This document shows, in pieces, positions 6,661-12,216 of a stretch of 12,216 nt of DNA. Numbering within the stretch: the first letter of the stretch is position 1; every line of letters begins with the position of its first letter. A program made the position numbers and the translations under genes. The notes beneath the pieces were generated by a model. It was not told the DNA's origin, ran no database searches, and saw only the letters and a list, made by a program, of their open reading frames with translations. Source of the DNA: Planctomycetota bacterium (GTDB lineage: Bacteria > Planctomycetota > Phycisphaerae > Tepidisphaerales > Tepidisphaeraceae); the NCBI GenBank assembly GCA_023417885.1, contig JAEZED010000001.1, positions 1 through 12,216 of the forward strand, written 5' to 3'.

Positions 6661-8349
6661 ATGACCACGATCTCGGAAGTGCCCCCGGGTGAGGCGACCA
6701 CCGAAGCGGCGGAGTCGGACCGCACGACCTGGCTCGCGCTGGTCGTGATCGTGCTGGCGCAGATTCAGATGTCGTTCAACGTCAACGCGGTGCCGGTGTC
6801 GATCGGGCCGATCGTGGACGACCTGAACACCCCGGCGACGAGCGTGGCGACCGCGCTCGTCATCTATTCGCTGGTCGTCGCGGCGCTGGTCATGGTCGGG
6901 GCCAGGGTCGGATCGATGCTGGGGGCACGGCTCGTCTTCCAGGCGAGCGTGGTCATCCATGCTGTCGCGATGGGCATGATGGCCTTCAGCACCGACGCGC
7001 GGACGATGAACAACGCCCAGGCCCTCGCCGGGCTCGCCGCCGCGATCCTCGTGCCGACGCTCGTCGTGCTCATCGCCGCGAACTACAAGGGGCGGCAGCA
7101 GGCGCTGGCTCTTGGCGTACTCGCCGGCTCGGGTGCGGTCGCGGGGGCGCTGGCCTTCTTCATCGCCGGTTTCCTCGGCTCGACGGTCGGCTGGCGCTAC
7201 TCGTTCGGCATCCTCGTCTTTCTCGCCGCCGCCATCCTCATCCTCAGCACCCGGCTCAGCCCCGTCGCGCGGCAGCGCGGGGTGCGGATCGATCTCGTCG
7301 GCGCCGCCCTCGCGGCGATGGCGATCGCGCTGATCAGCTTCGGGTTCAACAACCTCAACGCCTGGGGCCTGGTGCTCGCCCGGCCGGCGGCGCCGTTTCA
7401 TCTGATCGGGCTGTCGCCGGCGCCGTTCATGGTGGTCCTCGGAATCGTCATGGGCCAGGCCTTCTTCGTCTGGTCGCGCCGCCGAATCGCCAAGGACCGC
7501 TCGCCCCTCCTGTCGCTGGAAGTGCTCGACACGCGCGTGGAGCGCGCCACGCTCTATGCGTTCCTCGTGATCGGCGCGCTCGGCCCCGCGATCAACTTCC
7601 TCATCCCGCTCTACATCCAGATCATCCAGGACCGCTCGACCATGTTCACGGCGGTCGCCGTCGTTCCCTACACCCTCTCCATCGCCGCCGCAGCCATCCT
7701 CGTGGTGCGGCTTTACGACCGGCTCTCGCCGCGGCAGATCGGGGTGCTCGCCTTCCTGCTGGTAGCCGGAGGGCTGACGCTGCTGGCGTTCACCATCCGC
7801 AACGAGTGGGGCACGCCCACGGTGATCCTCGGGCTCGTCCTCGTCGGTTGCGGTGAAGGCGCGCTGCTGACGCTGCTGTTCAACGTCCTGGTGCACGAGT
7901 CGCCCAATGAGCTCGCCGGCGACGTCGGCGCTCTGCGCGGCGCCGCCAACAACCTCTCGACGGCGCTTGGCACCGCCTTCGCCAGCGTCGTTGCCGTAGG
8001 GGTGCTCGCGGTGAACGCGACCGCCATGCTGAATCGCTCGACCATCCCCGATTCGCTCAAGACGCAGGTCAACCTCGACAACGTCAACTTCGTCACCAAC
8101 ACGCACCTCAAGGAAGTCCTGGGCCGCACCACCGCCACGCCGGAGCAGGTGGACGAGGCGGTGAGCATCAACCAGGCTGCGCGGCTCCGCGCCCTCAAGG
8201 ACTCCTTCCTGATCCTCGCGGGCATCTCGCTGCTTGCCATCTTCCCCGCCACCGGCTTGCCGAAGCACGCTCCGGTGGGTGACGGCGAGACGCCGACGAC
8301 ACCCGGCCCCGCGCGGCCAGCATCGAGGGAAGACGCCAATGAAACGTAG
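6661..8349 (+). CDS. MFS transporter, DHA2 (14-TM) type
   Basis: This 562-residue inner-membrane transporter of the major facilitator superfamily has about 14 hydrophobic segments by eye. The loop GARVGSMLGAR (residues 80-90) is a motif A-like stretch, RLYDRLSPRQ (350-359) is its counterpart in the second half, and GWRYSF near 177-182 is typical of DHA2 drug/H+ antiporters. The antiporter motif C around 152-165 is poorly conserved and lacks its usual proline. A polar region of about 55 residues (461-516) precedes the last membrane segment and probably lies outside the cytoplasm. The C-terminal 25 residues are Pro/Thr-rich and disordered-looking. The start has only a weak ribosome-binding site. 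The gene follows glsA by 51 bp and overlaps the porin gene by 11 bp, so the two envelope proteins are probably made together. Substrate is unknown; export of a product or drug and import are both open. Confidence 0.9.
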   Translation: MTTISEVPPGEATTEAAESDRTTWLALVVIVLAQIQMSFNVNAVPVSIGPIVDDLNTPATSVATALVIYSLVVAALVMVGARVGSMLGARLVFQASVVIHAVAMGMMAFSTDARTMNNAQALAGLAAAILVPTLVVLIAANYKGRQQALALGVLAGSGAVAGALAFFIAGFLGSTVGWRYSFGILVFLAAAILILSTRLSPVARQRGVRIDLVGAALAAMAIALISFGFNNLNAWGLVLARPAAPFHLIGLSPAPFMVVLGIVMGQAFFVWSRRRIAKDRSPLLSLEVLDTRVERATLYAFLVIGALGPAINFLIPLYIQIIQDRSTMFTAVAVVPYTLSIAAAAILVVRLYDRLSPRQIGVLAFLLVAGGLTLLAFTIRNEWGTPTVILGLVLVGCGEGALLTLLFNVLVHESPNELAGDVGALRGAANNLSTALGTAFASVVAVGVLAVNATAMLNRSTIPDSLKTQVNLDNVNFVTNTHLKEVLGRTTATPEQVDEAVSINQAARLRALKDSFLILAGISLLAIFPATGLPKHAPVGDGETPTTPGPARPASREDANET

Positions 8350-9658
8350 AAGCAACGCGGTACGGCTCCTCGCCCCGTGTATACCGTACCTGCTGGCCGC
8401 TGCGTGCATGGCGCAGGCGCAAGAGGACGGAACGGCCGGCGCGGAGGCCGGACTCACAGATCGCGGCGACATCTTCACCGACAGCGAGGAGCACTGGTAC
8501 GGCCTCGACGCGCCCACGTCGCCCGATTACGAGCTCGACGAGATCTTCTCGCCCCATACAGGCATGTTCCGCGTGCCGCTGGTTGATGGCCCGATCAACG
8601 GGCTGCTCGACATTCAGCGGCAGATCGAAGAGGACTTGGGCCTCCGGATCGGTTTCGCCTACACGCAGCTTTACCAGCAGGCCAGCGGCGGGCCCGGCGA
8701 TCGATGGGGAATGGCGGGGGACGCCGACCTGCTGTTCGACTGGGCGCTCGTAGGCCGCGGCACGGACGACGTCGGCCGATTCTTCTTCTCTGTCGAGGAG
8801 CGTTTCCGCTTCGCCAGCGACATCACGCCCGCGCAGCTTTCCGGCGAGATCGGCTCCGTCGTGGGCACCGGTGGACCCTTCAACAACCGCGGCCTGGTCA
8901 TTCGCGACGCCTTCTGGGAGCAGAGACTACTGGGCGCCAGGCTGCGCGTGCTCGCGGGCCGCGCGGCGCCGGATGACTATGTCGGCGCGCACCGGCTGGC
9001 CAGCGCCAACTTCGCCTTCTTCAACGCCAGCGTTGCGGGCAACCCCACGATGGCCGCCGTCGGCCATGGCCCGCTGGCGCTGGTTTCGATTCACCCTACC
9101 GACTACTTCTACGCCACGCTGGGCGGCGCCAACGCCTACAGCGTCACGACCCAATCGTCTATCAGCTCCCTCTTCGACGAAGGGCGGATCTATGGCTTCG
9201 GCGAGGTCGGCGTGACCTCCGATGTCGAGCGCCTGGGCCCGGCGCGCCTCGCCTTCACGGGATGGAACATGCCCGCGCGCGAGCTTGACGGCCTGCCGAG
9301 CGACTGGGGCTTTTCCATCACGGTCGAGCAATATGTCGGCGACCGGCTCTGGTTCTACGGGCGATATGGATACGCGAACGAGGGCCTCCTGACGGGGATC
9401 GACCGGCACATGGCCGCCGCCGTGGCGGTGGACGGGCTGCTCGGCAGTCCGGACAACCTCACGGGGCTCGGCGTCGGCTATGCCGTGCCGGCGAGCGACG
9501 ATCTGCGCGACCAGAAGTCGGTCGAGCTGTTTCACCTCTTCCAGCTCACCGAGCACACACAGCTTTCGGCGGGCGCGCAGGCGATCATCGACCCCGCGAA
9601 TGCACCGGATGACGACGTGGTCGGCATCTTCTCGCTTCGGCTGCGGGTCGCGCTGTAG
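8339..9658 (+). CDS. OprB-family (carbohydrate-selective type) porin
   Basis: This is a 439-residue outer-membrane beta-barrel protein. The N-terminus is a classical signal peptide: basic residues 2-9, a hydrophobic stretch 10-25, and a likely cleavage after Ala-Gln-Ala (25-27). Cys23 makes a poor lipobox and is probably not lipidated. The mature part resembles OprB porins: the YTQLYQQASGG strand, a VEERFRF segment, GAHRLASANFAFFNAS, and the C-terminal run from DWGFSITVEQY (residues 322-332) through FYGRYGYANEG to LTEHTQLSAGAQ and a final amphipathic strand. That strand ends in Leu rather than the usual Phe. ATG 8339 is 8 bp before the stop of the MFS gene, so the frames overlap and translation is probably coupled; GAGGGA just upstream can act as ribosome-binding site. 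OprB family members pass sugars and other small solutes; in this cluster it may admit peptides or acyl-amino acids, which is inference. Confidence 0.85.
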   Translation: MKRRSNAVRLLAPCIPYLLAAACMAQAQEDGTAGAEAGLTDRGDIFTDSEEHWYGLDAPTSPDYELDEIFSPHTGMFRVPLVDGPINGLLDIQRQIEEDLGLRIGFAYTQLYQQASGGPGDRWGMAGDADLLFDWALVGRGTDDVGRFFFSVEERFRFASDITPAQLSGEIGSVVGTGGPFNNRGLVIRDAFWEQRLLGARLRVLAGRAAPDDYVGAHRLASANFAFFNASVAGNPTMAAVGHGPLALVSIHPTDYFYATLGGANAYSVTTQSSISSLFDEGRIYGFGEVGVTSDVERLGPARLAFTGWNMPARELDGLPSDWGFSITVEQYVGDRLWFYGRYGYANEGLLTGIDRHMAAAVAVDGLLGSPDNLTGLGVGYAVPASDDLRDQKSVELFHLFQLTEHTQLSAGAQAIIDPANAPDDDVVGIFSLRLRVAL

Positions 9659-9666
9659 CCGGAGCA

Positions 9667-9683
9667 GAAGCCGCGCGGGCTTC
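9667..9683 (+). terminator. Short hairpin just after the porin stop
   Basis: GAAGCC (9667-9672) pairs with GGCTTC (9678-9683) across a 5-nt loop, starting 9 bp after the porin stop codon. There is no T run, so intrinsic termination would be weak at best. It could protect the 3' end of the cluster transcript. Confidence 0.3.
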
Positions 9684-9732
9684 AATCCGCCTTCGATGAC
9701 AAATCGCCTCGGCAAGTTTAATTGTGGCCGGG

Positions 9733-9764
9733 GCCGGCCGTGGCTAGATTAGCCGGCGGCCGGC
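9733..9764. terminator. Strong GC-rich hairpin between the porin and kinase genes
   Basis: GCCGGCCG (9733-9740) pairs with CGGCCGGC (9757-9764), and GGCT (9742-9745) pairs with AGCC (9751-9754) around a 5-nt loop. There is a small asymmetric internal bulge. No T tract follows. It sits in the 191-bp spacer that separates the six-gene cluster from the sensor kinase, so a transcription boundary, RNA-stability element or regulator site are all possible. Confidence 0.4.
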
Positions 9765-9836
9765 ATCCCAAACCGTTACTGCGTCCCGGACATGTGCCGG
9801 CGGAGCACCGGGACGGTGTTGGATCGCTCCAGTCGC

Positions 9837-9852
9837 GGGAGGCGAGCATTTG
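9837..9852 (+). promoter_or_regulatory. Ribosome-binding site deciding a TTG start
   Basis: GGGAGG at 9837-9842 is a near-perfect Shine-Dalgarno. It is 7 nt before TTG 9850 and 13 nt before GTG 9856. Spacing favours TTG as the kinase start codon. Confidence 0.5.
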
Positions 9853-12216
9853 AGCGTGACCTCGAAGACCGATGGAACGCGATCGAGAAGCGAGCTTCGG
9901 TTTCAACGGCTCGTGGAACAGTCGCCGTTGAGCACGCAGGTGTTCGCGCCGGATGGATCGGTACGGCAGGTCAACGCGGCCTGGGAGCGGCTCTGGGGCG
10001 GCACCATGGCCGACCTCGCCACCTACAACGTCCTGGAGGATCCGGAACTGGAGCGCCTTGGGCTGATGCCGCTGATCCGCCGTGCCTTCGCGGGGGAGAC
10101 GGTGACGATCGACCCGGTGCCCTACGTGATCCACCGTGGGCAGTATGCCGGGCAGACGCGGTGGGTTGGCGCCCACACTTACCCCGTCAGGGATCGGGAC
10201 GGGCAGGTCGAGGAGGTCGTCCTCGTCCATACCGACCTCACCGAGCGCAAGCGGCTGGAACGCGAGCTGGCCGGACAGGTGGAGTTCCGCACCGCCGTCG
10301 AGCGGGCGATGGCGTCCGGCCTGGTGACGATGGACCTCGATGGTCGGCTGACCTCGGCCAACCCGGCCTTCTGCGCCATGGTGGGGCGGCCGGAGGAGGA
10401 GGTGGTGGGGGCGGTGGCGCCCTTCCCGTGGTGGCCGGCGGAGCATGCCGAGGTCTACGCGGCGCATCTCCGGCACATCCTGAGCGCCGGCTGCCGTGAA
10501 TACGAGCAAGCGCTTTGTCGGGCCGACGGAGAGCGGTTCGAGGCGGCCTTCGTCGTCACACCACTGCTCGACGGGCACAGGAAGCAGATCGGGTGGCTCT
10601 CCTCCATCACCGACATCAGCCGCCAGAAGCGCAGCGAGGCGGCGCTGGAGACGGCCCACGAGCGCTGGGAGCTGGCGATCCGCGCCACGCAGGACGGCAT
10701 CTGGGACTGGAACCTGGAGACGGGCGAGCTCTACTGGTCACCGCGATGCAAGGAGATCCTCGGGTACGCCGATGACGCGCTCCGGCCCAGTGTGGAGACG
10801 GTGCGCGAGTTGCTCCATCCCGAAGACCGCGACCGCGGATGGGAGATGACCCAGCGGCACCTGAACGGCGAAACGACCAGCTTCGAGGTCGAGTATCGCC
10901 TCCGCCACCGCGATGGCGACTACCGGTGGGTTCTTTGCCGCGGCACGGCCATCCGCGATGGGGACGGCCGCGCGGTGCGCATGATCGGCTCGCACACCGA
11001 CATCACCGACCGCAAGCGCGCCGAGAGCGCGCTCAGCGACAGCCAGTCGCGGCTCGAGGCCCTGTTCGAGACGGCGCAGGACGCCATTCTCTTCAGCAAC
11101 GACGACGCGCGTTATGTCGATGCCAATCCGGCGGCCTGCGAGCTCACCGGCTTCTCGCGCGAGGAACTGCTGCACCTTACCGTCGCGGACCTCACTCCGG
11201 ACGGCGACCGGGAACTGAACCGAGTCCTCTGGGAAAAATTCATCGAGCAGGGCCGGCAGTCGGGCGAGTACAGGCTCGTCTGCAAGGACGGCACGGTGGT
11301 CGACGTGGAGTACCGGGCGGTCGCCAGTATCCTCCCGGGGCTCCACCTCTCGGTGCTTCGCGACATCTCCGAGCGAAAGCGCACCGAGGCGGCGCTGCGC
11401 CAGGCCGAGGAGCGGCTGCGCCTGGGCCTGTCGGCAGGCAACATGGGTATCTGGGACTGGGACATTATCGAGGACCACATCGTCTGGTCCGAGCAGATCT
11501 ATCAGTTCCACGGCCTGAGGCCTGACGAGTTCGGCGGAAGAGGGGCCGACTTCCTCGCGCTGGTCCACCCGGCCGACCGCGACAGGGTCGAGACGAGCGT
11601 GCGCACTTCGCTCCAGGGGGGCGGGCAGTATGAGCTGGAGTTCCGGACGACGGTTCCCGGCGGCGAGGAGCGCTGGCTCTTCACGACCGGCCGCGTCTTC
11701 CACGACGATAGCGGCCGACCCGTGCGCATGATGGGCGCGACGATCGACGTCACCGAACGGCGCCGGACGGAGCAGGCGCTCTCCGACAGCGAGGAGCGGT
11801 TTCGCGTCGCGCTGAAGAACACCTCCGTCTGCGTCTACACCAACGACCGCGACCTGCGATACACCTGGATCTACAACCCGCGCTTCGGCTACCCCATCGA
11901 GGAGATCATCGGCAAGCGCGACGGCGAGATCCTCCCGATGGAGAGCATCGCCGAACTCGTCGCCATGAAGCGGCGCGTCCTCAGCTCCGCGCGGGGGGAG
12001 CGCCGGCGCATCAGCACGACCGTTTTCGGCGACGACCTCGTATTCGACGTCACCGTCGAGCCCCTGCTGGACCCCGGTCGCGGCGAGGTCACCGGCGTCA
12101 CCGTCGCCACCATGGACGTGACCGACGTCATGCACGCCAAGCGCCAGGCCGAGGAAGCCAGCCGCGCGAAGGACCAGTTCCTCGCCGTCCTGAGCCACGA
12201 GCTCCGCACGCCGCTC
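9850..12216 (+). CDS. Multi-PAS sensor histidine kinase (3' end outside window)
   Basis: At least 789 residues are present, with no stop before the window ends. Six PAS domains follow one another. Each ends in the usual Asp-[IVL]-[ST]-x-[RKQ] type linker at about residues 137 (TDLTERKRLE), 263 (TDISRQKRSE), 392 (TDITDRKRAE), 513 (RDISERKRTE), 641 (IDVTERRRTE) and 764 (MDVTDVMHAK). PAS3 and PAS5 begin with GIWDW motifs of the PAS_3 type. The sequence ends in the HisKA H-box SHELRTPL, with phospho-acceptor His783. The ATPase domain and any receiver domain must lie beyond 12216. No signal peptide or membrane segment is seen, so it is a cytoplasmic sensor. No LOV-type cysteine motif is evident and the ligands are unknown. 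The start is taken as TTG 9850, 7 nt after GGGAGG (9837-9842); GTG 9856 is the alternative. No in-frame ATG exists between the TAG at 9745 and this point. Regulation of the upstream cluster is possible but unproven. Confidence 0.9.
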   Translation, partial: MSVTSKTDGTRSRSELRFQRLVEQSPLSTQVFAPDGSVRQVNAAWERLWGGTMADLATYNVLEDPELERLGLMPLIRRAFAGETVTIDPVPYVIHRGQYAGQTRWVGAHTYPVRDRDGQVEEVVLVHTDLTERKRLERELAGQVEFRTAVERAMASGLVTMDLDGRLTSANPAFCAMVGRPEEEVVGAVAPFPWWPAEHAEVYAAHLRHILSAGCREYEQALCRADGERFEAAFVVTPLLDGHRKQIGWLSSITDISRQKRSEAALETAHERWELAIRATQDGIWDWNLETGELYWSPRCKEILGYADDALRPSVETVRELLHPEDRDRGWEMTQRHLNGETTSFEVEYRLRHRDGDYRWVLCRGTAIRDGDGRAVRMIGSHTDITDRKRAESALSDSQSRLEALFETAQDAILFSNDDARYVDANPAACELTGFSREELLHLTVADLTPDGDRELNRVLWEKFIEQGRQSGEYRLVCKDGTVVDVEYRAVASILPGLHLSVLRDISERKRTEAALRQAEERLRLGLSAGNMGIWDWDIIEDHIVWSEQIYQFHGLRPDEFGGRGADFLALVHPADRDRVETSVRTSLQGGGQYELEFRTTVPGGEERWLFTTGRVFHDDSGRPVRMMGATIDVTERRRTEQALSDSEERFRVALKNTSVCVYTNDRDLRYTWIYNPRFGYPIEEIIGKRDGEILPMESIAELVAMKRRVLSSARGERRRISTTVFGDDLVFDVTVEPLLDPGRGEVTGVTVATMDVTDVMHAKRQAEEASRAKDQFLAVLSHELRTPL

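Noticed and set aside
8339..8410. Porin as a lipoprotein through Cys23
   Set aside because: The residues before Cys23 are Ala-Ala-Ala with Leu at -4, a poor lipobox, and Ala-Gln-Ala just after gives a better ordinary signal peptidase site.
6148..8517. A 789-codon open frame on the reverse strand
   Set aside because: Opposite glsA and the MFS gene, with the same shadow composition and no recognisable motif.
10738..12198. A long reverse-strand open frame across the kinase
   Set aside because: The forward frame gives clear repeated PAS domains and an H-box; the reverse frame is low-complexity shadow.
1..12216. tRNA, rRNA, transposase or integrase genes
   Set aside because: I looked for cloverleaf-like stretches, conserved rRNA segments and transposase or recombinase motifs and found none that I could support.

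Overview
The window is a GC-rich stretch of a bacterial chromosome. Every supported gene lies on the + strand. A signal-peptide-bearing OprB-type porin points to a diderm (Gram-negative-type) bacterium. GC-ending codons dominate, which is also why long spurious ORFs appear on the opposite strand. Lineage cannot be fixed from the sequence alone; a Planctomycetota- or Gemmatimonadota-like genome is a weak guess.

Region 1 (1 to about 1,400) is accessory or intergenic in character. It begins with C-homopolymer tracts. It then carries a repeat array with a strict 21-bp period (231-537) whose units flip orientation around nucleotide 321. The two arms include a perfect 32-bp inverted repeat (250-281 with 361-392), so the region is mirror-symmetric and could fold as one long hairpin. 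Next comes a small unrecognised gene (605-925) with Leu-Ala-Leu-Pro-Ala repeats, then a roughly 470-bp leader with a weak promoter candidate.

Region 2 (1,399-9,658) is a tightly packed, co-directional cluster of six genes: an AbgT-family transporter, an M20 metallopeptidase, tripeptide aminopeptidase PepT, glutaminase GlsA, a DHA2-like MFS transporter and an OprB-family porin. Gaps are 51 bp or so at most, and the last pair overlaps by 11 bp, so an operon is likely. The pattern recalls the E. coli abgABT system (AbgT plus two M20 hydrolases that process p-aminobenzoyl-glutamate). Here it has an added outer-membrane channel, a second permease and a glutaminase. My inference is a route that takes up small peptides or N-acyl-glutamates and releases amino acids, particularly glutamate.

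Region 3 (9,659-12,216) is a spacer with a strong GC-rich hairpin, followed by the start of a large sensor histidine kinase. It has six PAS domains in tandem and runs off the window just after the phospho-acceptor His. The most unusual element is the mirror-symmetric 21-bp array at 231-537; the rest consists of recognisable families in an interesting combination.
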